A stretch of DNA of 38,580 nucleotides from Clostridiales bacterium (GCA_012521895.1 JAAYLK010000004.1:1-38580), one strand, 5' to 3'; numbered from the stretch's first letter, positions 7,729 through 16,093 are shown. Made by a program: numbers and translations. The notes: a model not told the origin generated them from the sequence alone.

Positions 7729-8736
7729 ATGAAACGGATTCTTTCCCTGATTCTGGCAGCGATGATGCTGCTGGGCCTGGCACTGGCTGTGGGCGCTGAG
7801 GAGCCCATCACCATCGGCGTGGTCTACAAACAGTCCGGCAACCCCTTCTTTGAAGCCGGCGTGCGCGGCTTTGACGAAGCCTCCAAGGAACTGGGCTTCA
7901 CCTTCATCCACAACGGCCCTGCCGACTCCTCCAACGAAGGCCAGATCCAGATCATCGAAGGCTACATCCAGCAGGAAGTGGACGCCATCGCCATCTCCGC
8001 CAATGACGCGGCGGGCGTGGTCAGCGTGCTGCAGACCGCCATGGACAAGGGCATCAAAGTGGTCTCCTGGGACTCCAAGGTGGAGGCCGCCGGCCGCAAC
8101 CTGAACGTGGATCCCTCCGTCGCCCAGAACATCGGCCGCGTGCAGGTGGAAGAGATTGCCAAGCAGATCGGCTACGAAGGCCAGATCGCCATCCTGTCCG
8201 CCGCCGCCACCCATGACAACCAGAACACCTGGATTGCCTACATGAAGGAAGAACTGGAAAAACCCGAGTATGACAAGATCGAGCTGGTCACCGTGGTCTA
8301 CGGCGATGACCTGACGGACAAGTCCTACCAGGAAATGCAGGGCCTGATCAACTCCTACCCGGACCTGAAAGGCGTTATCTCCCCCACCACCGTGGGCGTG
8401 GCCGCGGCCGCTGTCGCCATCAAGGACATGGGCATGTCCGGCAAAATCAAGCTGACCGGCCTGGGCCTGCCGTCAGAAATGGCGGACCACCTGGCGGACG
8501 GCACCTGCGAAGCCATGTTCCTGTGGAACCCCATTGACCTGGGCTACGCCGCGGCCTATGCTTCCATTGCCATGGTCAAGGGCGACATCACCGGCGCCGT
8601 GGGCGAGAAGTTTGACGCCGGCCGCCTGGGCGAGCGCGAAATCATGGACGCCGGCGACGGCGGCACCTTCATCCTGGTGGGCGACCCCTTCCGCTTCACC
8701 GGTGAAAACATCGACGACTGGAAGAATGTCTATTAA
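7729..8736 (+). CDS. Sugar ABC transporter substrate-binding protein (Rhizobium RhaS type)
   Basis: A 335-residue type I periplasmic binding protein (Peripla_BP_4 family). Residues 1-23 are a signal peptide with cleavage predicted after VGA (before EEPITIG). The mature part begins with the family strand TIGVVYKQSGNPFFEAGVRGFDEASKELG, and residues such as AISANDAAG, VSWDSKVEAAGRN and GLGLPSEMADHLADGTCEA match the rhamnose-type binders of this family. It would capture the sugar outside the membrane and hand it to the two permeases. Notably, no lipobox cysteine follows the signal peptide, although binding proteins of monoderm bacteria are usually lipoproteins. It has its own strong ribosome binding site and is flanked by hairpins on both sides. 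Confidence 0.94.
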   Translation: MKRILSLILAAMMLLGLALAVGAEEPITIGVVYKQSGNPFFEAGVRGFDEASKELGFTFIHNGPADSSNEGQIQIIEGYIQQEVDAIAISANDAAGVVSVLQTAMDKGIKVVSWDSKVEAAGRNLNVDPSVAQNIGRVQVEEIAKQIGYEGQIAILSAAATHDNQNTWIAYMKEELEKPEYDKIELVTVVYGDDLTDKSYQEMQGLINSYPDLKGVISPTTVGVAAAAVAIKDMGMSGKIKLTGLGLPSEMADHLADGTCEAMFLWNPIDLGYAAAYASIAMVKGDITGAVGEKFDAGRLGEREIMDAGDGGTFILVGDPFRFTGENIDDWKNVY

Positions 8737-8760
8737 GTAGAACACCCGGTAGAAAATGAC

Positions 8761-8790
8761 AGCCGGGCTGCCCTGCGGGGCAGTCCGGCT
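8761..8790 (+). other. Strong hairpin after the binding-protein gene
   Basis: AGCCGG (8761-8766) pairs with CCGGCT (8785-8790) and CTGCCC (8768-8773) with GGGCAG (8778-8783) around a TGCG loop, giving 13 base pairs including one G-T. No T tract follows, so it may protect the 3' end of a processed transporter mRNA or reduce read-through into the aldolase gene, rather than stop transcription fully. Confidence 0.5.
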
Positions 8791-8809
8791 GCCCGTGAGG
8801 AAGACTGCG

Positions 8810-9868
8810 ATGGAATTGTTTTTTAACCACCACAAGGAAAACCTGGAAGCCTTCTCCATGATGTCCTGCGAAGTGGGCAAACGGCCGGACTACGTCCAGG
8901 GCGGCGGCGGCAACACCTCGGTGAAGCTGGATGGCGCGCTGATGGCCATCAAGGCCTCCGGCTACCACCTGTGCGATGTCCAGCCGCAAAGCGGCTACGC
9001 CGTGCTGTCAGGCGACGCCCTGCGCGATTTTTACATGAGCCACAACGCCGCGGGTTTTGAGGACGTCGAGGCCGCGGGCGCCGCGCGCGCCAAGGAGCTG
9101 ACGCGGGAAATTCCGGGCCTTAAGCCCCTGCGCCCCTCGGTGGAGGCCGGCTTTCACTCGCTGCTTTCCACCTTTGTCACCCACTCCCACAGTGTCTACG
9201 CCAACCTGGCCGCCTGCTGCGACAAGGCGGAGGAGGTCGTGGCGGAGGCTTTGAAGGACGCGCCGTATTCCTACGCCCTGGTGCCCTATGTCAACCCCGG
9301 CGCCCTGCTCACCTTCACCATCAGGGACACCATGAAGGAAGTGATGGAGCGCACCGGCAAGAAGCCCGCCATCCTGGTGATGCGCAGCCACGGGCTGATC
9401 GCCCACGCGGACACCGCGGAGGACTGCCTGGCGCTGCATGAGGACGCCAACGCGCGCTTTATGAAGTATTTTGGCGTGAACGCAGGGGACTTCCCCCTGC
9501 CGCGCGTCAGGGAAACCGCCGAGGGCTTTGAGTCGGACACCCCCTGGCTGCAGGAGCGCCTGGCCACGGAGGATCACCCCATCCAGGTGCTGCTGGAGGA
9601 GCCCATGTACCCCGACCAGCTGGTCTTCTTCCAGGGCGTGCTGGGGCACACCGCCCACATCCACAAAGAAAGCGGGCGGGTCACCTACATCAGGCTGCCG
9701 GAGAAAAACGCAAAGACCCTGGAAGAAACCCTGTGCGCGGTGGTCTTCATCCGGGAAACGCTGGTGAACCATGGCTTAACGCCCATCTCCATGGGGGAGG
9801 CCGCCCGCGCCTTCATCGCCTCCTGGGAGAGCGAGAAATACCGCAAAAGCCTGGCTGAAGGCAAGTAA
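8810..9868 (+). CDS. Class II aldolase, probable L-rhamnulose-1-phosphate aldolase (RhaE-like, single domain)
   Basis: A 352-residue class II aldolase/adducin-family protein. GGGGNTSVK (residues 31-39) with KASG is the phosphate-binding region, HSH at 125-127 and RSHGLIAH later provide zinc-binding histidines. Both the sequence style and the length resemble the aldolase half of RhaE/RhaEW-type enzymes rather than the shorter E. coli RhaD. The expected reaction splits L-rhamnulose 1-phosphate into DHAP and L-lactaldehyde. In RhaEW proteins a short-chain dehydrogenase domain follows in the same chain; here the gene ends after the aldolase, and an SDR gene lies downstream of rhaB. ATG 8810 has GAGGA upstream; an upstream in-frame ATG would place the hairpin inside the coding region, so I reject it. 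Confidence 0.85.
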   Translation: MELFFNHHKENLEAFSMMSCEVGKRPDYVQGGGGNTSVKLDGALMAIKASGYHLCDVQPQSGYAVLSGDALRDFYMSHNAAGFEDVEAAGAARAKELTREIPGLKPLRPSVEAGFHSLLSTFVTHSHSVYANLAACCDKAEEVVAEALKDAPYSYALVPYVNPGALLTFTIRDTMKEVMERTGKKPAILVMRSHGLIAHADTAEDCLALHEDANARFMKYFGVNAGDFPLPRVRETAEGFESDTPWLQERLATEDHPIQVLLEEPMYPDQLVFFQGVLGHTAHIHKESGRVTYIRLPEKNAKTLEETLCAVVFIRETLVNHGLTPISMGEAARAFIASWESEKYRKSLAEGK

Positions 9869-9890
9869 TTCACCGTGGCCGGAAGTGCAT

Positions 9891-9906
9891 TGTTTCACGT
9901 GAAACA
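9891..9906. other. Second parS site, inside the rhamnose locus
   Basis: TGTTTCACGTGAAACA, identical over all 16 bases to the site at 984, sits 22 bases after the aldolase stop and upstream of the rhaB promoter. A perfect 16-bp palindrome of this sequence occurring twice within 9 kb is not expected by chance and agrees with ParB binding near the origin. Confidence 0.88.
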
Positions 9907-9943
9907 TGCCGAGTCAAAACGGCTTGGGCAGCGCGGGCCCGCC

Positions 9944-9972
9944 TTGATGGCACCAGGGCTTTGTGCTACAAT
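9944..9972 (+). promoter_or_regulatory. Internal promoter upstream of rhaB
   Basis: TTGATG (9944-9949) and TACAAT (9967-9972) are separated by exactly 17 bases, and TGC directly before the -10 gives an extended element. It would drive rhaB and the genes after it from a leader of about 90 bases, partly independent of the promoter at 2258. The parS palindrome ends 37 bases upstream of the -35, so spreading ParB could affect it. The rest of the gap 9869-10068 holds nothing else that I can identify. Confidence 0.65.
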
Positions 9973-10068
9973 CACGATGACTTCTTCTGGTGTTTTTGTT
10001 CCACTTGCAGGGGAGGAAACGCGCCTTGCGGACTTCCCTTGCGCGACGCTTGTGGCGGAGGATACCCT

Positions 10069-11553
10069 GTGAAAACGCTGAACCTACTGGCCTTTGACAT
10101 GGGCGCCAGCAACGGGCGCGGCATCCTCGGCGTCTTTGACGGCAACAGGATGGACCTTCAACCCGTTGGCGGGTTTGACAACAACTTCATCCAACAAGGC
10201 GCCCTGGGCTACTGGGATTATCAGCACATCCTGGACAACCTCAAGGCCTGCTTCGCCAATGCCAAACACCAGGGCATGACCCCGGACTGCTTTGGCATCG
10301 ACACCTGGGGCGTGGACTACGGTTTGTTGGACAAAGACGACAACCTGATTGAGAACCCCCGCGCCTACCGCATGAGCGGGGACGAGGAGATGCACGCCGC
10401 CTGGGAAAAGATAAGCAAGCGGGAGTTCTTTGACATCACCGGCCTGGCCGCGCTCAACTTCAACACCGTCTACCAGCTCTATCGCCGCGTGCTGGAGAAG
10501 GACCCTGCGTTGGCGCAAGCCCGGACCCTGCTGTTCATGCCGGACCTGCTGGGTTTTGGGCTGACGGGCGTCAAAAAGAGTGAGTACACCATGGCCTCCA
10601 CCTCGGGCCTGCTGGATGTGCGCACCCGCGCCTTCAGCGGGGAGATTCTGGACCGCCTGAACATCCCCCGGCACATCTTCCGGGAGATTGACATGCCCGG
10701 CACCCTGCGGGGCAGCCTGCGAAAAGATTTGGCAGAAGAGCTGGGCCTGCCGCTGGTGCCCTACGCCGCGGTGGGCGGGCATGACACCGCCAGCGCGGTG
10801 GCCGCCATCCCCGGGCAGGGCGATTTCGCCTTCTGTTCCTCGGGCACCTGGTCGCTGTTTGGCTTTGAGAGCAAAACCCCCGTGCTGAGCGATTTTGTGT
10901 ATGACAGCAACTTCAGCAACGAGGGCACGGTGCAGGGCGGCTACCGCCCCTTGAAGAACATCATGGGCCTGTGGCTGGCGCAGGAATGCCGCCGCGACTG
11001 GGCCAAAAAGACCGGGGAGACCCTGGACTGGGAGTACATCAAGGCCGAAGCCGTCAAGGCGGAGCCCTTCCGCTCCATCCTGGACCCGGACTACCCGGCT
11101 TTCTACAAGGCGGGGGACATGCCCGCGAAAATCCGCGAATACTGCAAAAAAACCGGCCAGCCCGAGCCTGAGACCATTGGCCAGTTCGCCCGCTGTGTGT
11201 ACGAATCCCTGGCGCTGAAATACCGCTGGGCGGTGGAGCGCCTGTCGGACATGAAGGGCCGCCCTGTGACCAGCCTCAACATCGTGGGCGGCGGCATCCA
11301 AAACCTGCAGCTGAACCAGATGGCCGCCGACAGCACAGGCCTGGTCACCACTGTGGGCCCCACCGAGGGCGCCGCCATGGGTAACGCGCTGCTGCAGGCC
11401 ATCGCCCTGGGCGAAATCAAGGACCTGAACCAGGCGCGGGAGGTGGTGCGCCGCAGCGTGCAAACCACCGTCTACGAACCAAAGCGCACCGCGGCCTGGG
11501 ATGAGGCCTATGCCAGGATGCTGGCGTACATGGAGGAGATGACACATGATTGA
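10069..11553 (+). CDS. rhaB: L-rhamnulose kinase
   Basis: A 494-residue FGGY-family sugar kinase that phosphorylates L-rhamnulose at C1 with ATP. The N-terminal FDMGASNGRG is the RhaB version of the phosphate-binding loop, GIDTWGVDYGLLD holds the catalytic-region aspartate, and GGHDTASAVAAIP, SSGTWSLFG and NIVGGGIQN complete the actin-fold ATPase motifs. I place the start at GTG 10069, just after GGAGG at 10057-10061; a longer frame upstream covers the promoter and has Cys-rich non-homologous sequence. The stop overlaps the following SDR gene by eight bases. Confidence 0.95.
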   Translation: MKTLNLLAFDMGASNGRGILGVFDGNRMDLQPVGGFDNNFIQQGALGYWDYQHILDNLKACFANAKHQGMTPDCFGIDTWGVDYGLLDKDDNLIENPRAYRMSGDEEMHAAWEKISKREFFDITGLAALNFNTVYQLYRRVLEKDPALAQARTLLFMPDLLGFGLTGVKKSEYTMASTSGLLDVRTRAFSGEILDRLNIPRHIFREIDMPGTLRGSLRKDLAEELGLPLVPYAAVGGHDTASAVAAIPGQGDFAFCSSGTWSLFGFESKTPVLSDFVYDSNFSNEGTVQGGYRPLKNIMGLWLAQECRRDWAKKTGETLDWEYIKAEAVKAEPFRSILDPDYPAFYKAGDMPAKIREYCKKTGQPEPETIGQFARCVYESLALKYRWAVERLSDMKGRPVTSLNIVGGGIQNLQLNQMAADSTGLVTTVGPTEGAAMGNALLQAIALGEIKDLNQAREVVRRSVQTTVYEPKRTAAWDEAYARMLAYMEEMTHD

Positions 11554-12424
11554 CATGAGCCAGTGGGCGCGCATCGCCCAGCAGAGCATTCATCTACGGC
11601 GCAAGGAAGGGCCCGGCAGGCTGCACAGCAAGGTGGTCATTATCACCGGCGCCGCCCAGGGCTTTGGCCGCGGCATCGCCGAGGAGCTGTACAAGGAAGG
11701 CGCGTACATCATCATCGCCGACCTCAACGAAGCCCTGGCCCAGCAGGCCGCCGCTGAATTGGGCGAGCGCGCCTATGCCGTGAAGGTCAACGTGGCGGAT
11801 GAGCAATCCGTCGCCGACATGATCGGCAAGACGGTGGAACGCTTCCACGGCCTGGATTTGTTTATCTCAAACGCCGGCGTGCTCAAGGCGGGCGGCCTGG
11901 ATGAGATGGAGCTGAAGGACTTTGAGTTTGTCACCTCCGTCAACTATTCCGCCTTCTTCCTGTGCGCCAAGTACGCCTCCGCCATCATGAAGGCCCAGCG
12001 CCAGGCTGACCCGGATTTCTCAGGCGACATCATCCAGATCAACAGCAAATCCGGGCTGGAGGGCTCAAACCGCAACTTCGCCTACGCAGGCGGCAAATTC
12101 GGCGGCATCGGCCTGGTCCAGTCCTTCGCCATGGAGCTGGCCCCCCACAACATCAAGGTCAACGCCATCTGCCCGGGCAATTACTATGACGGCCCCCTGT
12201 GGAGCGACCCGGAGAAGGGCCTGTTTGTGCAGTACCTGAAGGCCGGCAAGGTGCCCGGCGCCAAGACGGTGGAGGATGTCAAGCAGTCCTACCTAAGCAA
12301 ATCCCTCATCAAGCGCGGCTGCCTGCCGTCTGACGTGGCCAAGGCCCTGCTGTACGCGGTGGAGCAGACCTACGAAACCGGCCAGGCCATCCCGGTGACC
12401 GGCGGGCAGGTGATGCTGAAATGA
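11546..12424 (+). CDS. Short-chain dehydrogenase/reductase, sorbitol-6-phosphate dehydrogenase-like
   Basis: A 292-residue NAD(P)-dependent SDR. After an N-terminal extension of about 28 residues comes the nucleotide-binding TGAAQGFG (34-41); SNAG, the catalytic S and YAGGK of the active site, and the C-terminal CPGNYYDGPLWSDPEKGLF and TGQAIPVTGG follow. The sequence is close in style to clostridial sorbitol-6-phosphate 2-dehydrogenase-like enzymes. Two roles are possible and the sequence cannot decide between them: the stand-alone counterpart of the lactaldehyde dehydrogenase domain of RhaEW, or a sugar-phosphate dehydrogenase that works with the SorE-like gene two positions downstream. The start ATG at 11546 overlaps the rhaB stop, with GGAGG at 11532-11536; the stop overlaps the PHP gene start (ATGA). 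Confidence 0.85.
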   Translation: MIDMSQWARIAQQSIHLRRKEGPGRLHSKVVIITGAAQGFGRGIAEELYKEGAYIIIADLNEALAQQAAAELGERAYAVKVNVADEQSVADMIGKTVERFHGLDLFISNAGVLKAGGLDEMELKDFEFVTSVNYSAFFLCAKYASAIMKAQRQADPDFSGDIIQINSKSGLEGSNRNFAYAGGKFGGIGLVQSFAMELAPHNIKVNAICPGNYYDGPLWSDPEKGLFVQYLKAGKVPGAKTVEDVKQSYLSKSLIKRGCLPSDVAKALLYAVEQTYETGQAIPVTGGQVMLK

Positions 12425-13497
12425 TTGACCTGACGCTGCTGGAACGCTTAAACGCCGGGGACAAGGCCCAGCGCCTTAAGACGCTGAAGGAGGCCGTGAA
12501 AACCGCGGCCTTCCCGAAGGCCGACCGGCGCTACATCAACAACCACATCCACACCCAGTACTCCTTCTCGCCCTATTCACCGTCTGCCGCCATTTTCGCG
12601 GCAAGGCTGGAGGGCCTGTGCACCGCGGGCATTGTGGACCATGACAGCATCGCGGGCGCCGACGAATTTATCAAAGCCGGGCAGATCGCAAACCTGCCTG
12701 TCACCATCGGGATAGAAACCCGGGTCAGTATGGAAGGCACGCCCTTTGAGGGCAAGCGCACCAACAACCCGGACCAGGAGGGGGTCAGCTACATGGTGCT
12801 GCACGCCCTGCCCCACAAAAATATCCCCCTGGTGGACGCCTATTTTGCTCCCCTGCGCGCCCACCGCAATGACCGCAACCGGGCGATGCTGGAACGCATC
12901 AACGAACTGACCGGTCTTGACCTGAACCTGGAGCGCGACGTGCTGCCCCTGACACGCTATGACGAGGGGGGATCGGTCACCGAACGCCACCTGATGCAGG
13001 CCCTGGCCCGCGCGCAGGAGCCGGGTTTGCCGGCGCTCACGGAGTACGACCGCATCGGCGCGCTGAAAAAGGATTTCATCCCCAAGGTGTACATCAAGGC
13101 GGACAAGGAATGCCCCAAATTAAACGAGTACGTAGAATTTTGCAAAAAAGCAGGCGGCATCCTAGCCTACCCCTACCTGGGCGATGTCACCGCCTCCGTC
13201 ACCGGGGACAAGCGCGCGCAGCGCTTTGAGGATGCCTTCCTGGATGAACTCTTTGAGACCCTGCACCAGGCGGGCATCCGCGCGGTGACCTACATGCCCA
13301 CCCGCAACACCCCGGAACAATTGCACCGCCTGCGCGCTCTGTGCCAGCGCTATGGTATGATGCAAATCAGCGGGGAGGACATCAATTCCCTGCGGCAGAG
13401 CTTCGTCATCAAAAAGATGGAAGACCCGCAGTTTGAAAACCTGATTCAATCCACCTGGGACTTGATCAAACACGAAAATGAAGGAGAAAACGCATGA
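12421..13497 (+). CDS. PHP-domain metal-dependent hydrolase of unknown substrate
   Basis: A 358-residue protein with a PHP (polymerase and histidinol phosphatase) fold. HIH at residues 42-44 (NNHIHTQYSFSPYSP) and IVDHDSIAG are the first metal-binding motifs, and SGEDIN near the C-terminus fills the place of the last one. PHP proteins of this size are phosphoesterases or related hydrolases. The gene overlaps both neighbours by four bases (ATGA), so its product is probably made in step with the SDR and zinc dehydrogenase and acts in the same pathway, perhaps on a sugar phosphate. No closer function can be stated. Confidence 0.8.
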   Translation: MIDLTLLERLNAGDKAQRLKTLKEAVKTAAFPKADRRYINNHIHTQYSFSPYSPSAAIFAARLEGLCTAGIVDHDSIAGADEFIKAGQIANLPVTIGIETRVSMEGTPFEGKRTNNPDQEGVSYMVLHALPHKNIPLVDAYFAPLRAHRNDRNRAMLERINELTGLDLNLERDVLPLTRYDEGGSVTERHLMQALARAQEPGLPALTEYDRIGALKKDFIPKVYIKADKECPKLNEYVEFCKKAGGILAYPYLGDVTASVTGDKRAQRFEDAFLDELFETLHQAGIRAVTYMPTRNTPEQLHRLRALCQRYGMMQISGEDINSLRQSFVIKKMEDPQFENLIQSTWDLIKHENEGENA

Positions 13498-14759
13498 AAA
13501 CCAAGGCAGTCCGCATCTATGGCAAGCAAGACCTGAGGCTGGAAGAGTTTGACCTGTCCCCGATGACGGACGACACTGTCATTTGTGAGGTGGTCACCGA
13601 CTCCATCTGCATGAGCAGCTACAAGGCCGCCCAGCTGGGCGCCGAGCACGCCCGCGTGCCCAATGATGTCGCCACCAACCCCACCATGATCGGCCATGAG
13701 TTTTGCGGAAAAATCGTCAAGGTGGGCAAGAACTGGGCCCACAAATACAAGGAAGGCGACAATTTCGTCATCCAGCCCGCCCATTCCTACAAGGGCTCCA
13801 TGGACGCGCCGGGCTATTCCTACCCCGAGTGCGGCGGCAACGCCACCTTCGTCACCATCCCCCAGGAAATCCTCATCATGGATTGCCTGCTGCCCTACCA
13901 GTCCAATGACTACTACCTGGGCTCCCTGACCGAGCCGCTGTCCTGTGTCATCGCCTCCTTCCACGCCATGTACCACACGCGCGACGGCGAATATGTGCAC
14001 GACATGGGCATCGTTGAAGGCGGCAACATGGCGCTGCTGGCGTCTGTCGGCCCCATGGGCCTGGCCGCCATTGACTATGCCCTCAACTGCGACCGCAAGC
14101 CGGGCCTGCTGGTCGTGACCGACATCGACCAGGCCAGGCTGGACCGCGCGGCCTCCATCTACACGGTGGAATACGCCAAACAGCAGGGCATCCAGCTGCA
14201 TTACGTCAACACCCGCGACCTGCCCGACCCCGTGAAGTACCTGCGCGACCTGACCGGCAACAACCACGGCTTTGACGACGTGCTGGTCTTCGCCCCGGTC
14301 AAGCCCCTGGTGGAGCAGGCCGACCAGATCCTGGCGGTGGACGGCTGCCTCAACTTCTTTGCCGGCCCCTCCGACCTGCAGTTTTCCGCCACCATGAACT
14401 TCTACAACGTCCACTACAAGCGCACCCACGTCTGCGCCACCTCCCACGGCAATGTGGACGACATGAAGGAAGCCATCAAGATGATGAACGAGGGCAGGCT
14501 CAACCCCGCGGCCCTCATCACCCACGTGGGCGGCCTGGACGCGGTGGTGGAAACCACCCTCAACCTGCCCAAGATCCCCGGCGGCAAGAAGCTGATTTAC
14601 ACCCACATCTCCCTGCCGCTGACGGCCATTGACGAGTTTGAGGAGAAGGGCAAGACCGAGCCGCTGTTCGCCGAACTGCACAAGCTGGTGCAAAAGACCA
14701 ACGGCCTGTGGAACGCGGAGGCGGAAGCCCTGCTGCTCTCCCGCGCCAACAAGATCTAA
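13494..14759 (+). CDS. Zinc-type alcohol/polyol-phosphate dehydrogenase, SorE-like
   Basis: A 421-residue medium-chain dehydrogenase. The catalytic-zinc region is C39 (DSICMSSYK) with GHEFCGKIVKVG (H68, E69); the Rossmann part includes GGNMALLASVGPMGLAAIDYAL. I do not see the four clustered cysteines of the structural zinc lobe. The length and the sequence style (PHPAHSYKGS-like segment, CGGNATFV) resemble L-sorbose-1-phosphate reductase SorE, which together with sorbitol-6-phosphate dehydrogenase interconverts ketose phosphates through a hexitol phosphate. In this rhamnose locus it may act on rhamnulose 1-phosphate, a derivative, or lactaldehyde; the substrate is inference. Start overlaps the PHP stop by four bases. 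Confidence 0.82.
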   Translation: MKTKAVRIYGKQDLRLEEFDLSPMTDDTVICEVVTDSICMSSYKAAQLGAEHARVPNDVATNPTMIGHEFCGKIVKVGKNWAHKYKEGDNFVIQPAHSYKGSMDAPGYSYPECGGNATFVTIPQEILIMDCLLPYQSNDYYLGSLTEPLSCVIASFHAMYHTRDGEYVHDMGIVEGGNMALLASVGPMGLAAIDYALNCDRKPGLLVVTDIDQARLDRAASIYTVEYAKQQGIQLHYVNTRDLPDPVKYLRDLTGNNHGFDDVLVFAPVKPLVEQADQILAVDGCLNFFAGPSDLQFSATMNFYNVHYKRTHVCATSHGNVDDMKEAIKMMNEGRLNPAALITHVGGLDAVVETTLNLPKIPGGKKLIYTHISLPLTAIDEFEEKGKTEPLFAELHKLVQKTNGLWNAEAEALLLSRANKI

Positions 14760-14767
14760 ACTTTTTC

Positions 14768-14789
14768 AGGCGGGGGGCAACCCCCGCCT
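14768..14789 (+). other. GC-rich hairpin before the E2 gene
   Basis: AGGCGGGGG (14768-14776) pairs with CCCCCGCCT (14781-14789) around a GCAA tetraloop, a very stable 9-bp stem. No T tract follows. It separates the SDR-PHP-dehydrogenase trio from the dehydrogenase-complex genes and could be a partial terminator or an mRNA stability element. Confidence 0.5.
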
Positions 14790-14818
14790 CACTTTGGTTC
14801 ATATGAAAGGAGTATGAC

Positions 14819-16081
14819 ATGGCACACCCGGTCATCCTGCCCCGCCAGGGGCAGTCGGTTGAAAGCTGCATCATCACGCAGTGGCACAAAAAAGCAGGCG
14901 ATGCTGTCAAGGAGGGCGAGGTGCTGTTTTCCTACGAAACAGACAAGGCCTCCTTTGATGAAACCGCCAAGGCAGAGGGCACCCTGCTGGCTGTCTTGTT
15001 TGAAGAGGATGACGATGTGCCCGTGTTGACCACCGTCGCCGTCATTGGCAAGCCCGGTGAAGACATTACGGAATTGACTTCCGGTTCCGCGCCTGCGCGG
15101 GAAGAACAAAAAGAAGCCCCCAGGGCGGAAGAGAAGGCCGCGCCCGAAAAAGCGCCGGAGCAGGCCGCCCCCGCCATAAGCAGCGCGGCCCTGACCGGCG
15201 TCTCCCCCCGCGCCCGGATGACCGCCCAGCGCCTGGAAGTGGACCCGCGTGCCGCCCAGCCCACCGGCCCCCATGGCCGGGTGATAGAGCGGGACATCTT
15301 TGCCGCCAAGGAGCAGGGCCTGACCGCGGCACCCGCGGCGCCCGAAACCGCCGCAGCACCTGCCGCGCCCGTCACAGGCGAGGAGCGCACGTACACGGAC
15401 ACCAAGCTGTCCAACATCCGCAAGGTCACCGCGCGCACCATGCACGAGAGCCTGTCCACCATGGCGCAGCTCACCCACAATTCCAGCTTTGACGCCACCA
15501 GGCTGCTGGCCCTGCGCGCGCGGCTGAAGGCGTCCCCTGAGGAACTGGGGCTGAACGCCATCACCATCAACGACCTCATCCTCTTTGCCGTTTCCCGTAC
15601 CCTGATGCGCCACAAGGACCTCAACGCCCACTTCCTGGGCGACAAAATCCGCCAGTACGACCACGCCCACCTGGGCGTGGCGGTGGACACCTCGCGCGGC
15701 CTATTGGTGCCATCCCTGTACAACGCGGACACCATGAATTTGAAGGACCTGTCCCTCGCCGCCAAGGACCTCATCACCGCCGCCCAGTCCGGCGCCATCA
15801 ACCCGGACCTGCTGACCGAGGGCACCTTCACCATCAGTAACCTGGGCAGCCTGGGCATTGAGTCCTTCACCCCCATCATCAACCCGCCGCAGGTGGCCAT
15901 CCTGGGCGTTGACTGCGTGGTGGAGCGGGTGCGCACCGTGAACGGCGTCCTCACCGCCTACCCGGCGATGGGCCTGTCCCTCACCTACGACCACCGCGCG
16001 GTGGACGGCGCGCCGGCCTCGCGTTTCTTGAAGGACCTGTGCACGGCGCTGGAACAGATCGACGTGCTGATCGCGCAATAA
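14819..16081 (+). CDS. 2-oxoacid dehydrogenase complex E2, lipoamide acyltransferase
   Basis: A 420-residue E2 with three parts in order. The lipoyl domain (1-78) has the lipoylation site ETDKA with Lys43. An Ala/Pro/Glu-rich linker is followed by a peripheral-subunit-binding domain (about 129-163: SPRARMTAQRLEVDP and GRVIERDI) and, after a second linker, the catalytic domain (about 195-420) with the active-site motif HRAVDG (His392, Asp396). It transfers the acyl group made by E1 from lipoamide to CoA. Strong AAGGAG lies upstream. E3 and E1 follow directly, so this is a complete complex; the substrate (pyruvate, acetoin or another 2-oxo compound) cannot be read from E2 alone. Confidence 0.93.
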   Translation: MAHPVILPRQGQSVESCIITQWHKKAGDAVKEGEVLFSYETDKASFDETAKAEGTLLAVLFEEDDDVPVLTTVAVIGKPGEDITELTSGSAPAREEQKEAPRAEEKAAPEKAPEQAAPAISSAALTGVSPRARMTAQRLEVDPRAAQPTGPHGRVIERDIFAAKEQGLTAAPAAPETAAAPAAPVTGEERTYTDTKLSNIRKVTARTMHESLSTMAQLTHNSSFDATRLLALRARLKASPEELGLNAITINDLILFAVSRTLMRHKDLNAHFLGDKIRQYDHAHLGVAVDTSRGLLVPSLYNADTMNLKDLSLAAKDLITAAQSGAINPDLLTEGTFTISNLGSLGIESFTPIINPPQVAILGVDCVVERVRTVNGVLTAYPAMGLSLTYDHRAVDGAPASRFLKDLCTALEQIDVLIAQ

Positions 16082-16093
16082 GGAGGCGAGACT

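Noticed and set aside
10084..11589. Long open frame on the minus strand opposite rhaB
   Set aside because: Composition-driven shadow; rhaB on the plus strand has intact kinase motifs.
13446..14693. Long open frame on the minus strand opposite the SorE-like gene
   Set aside because: Same kind of antisense shadow; no start signal and no recognisable domain.
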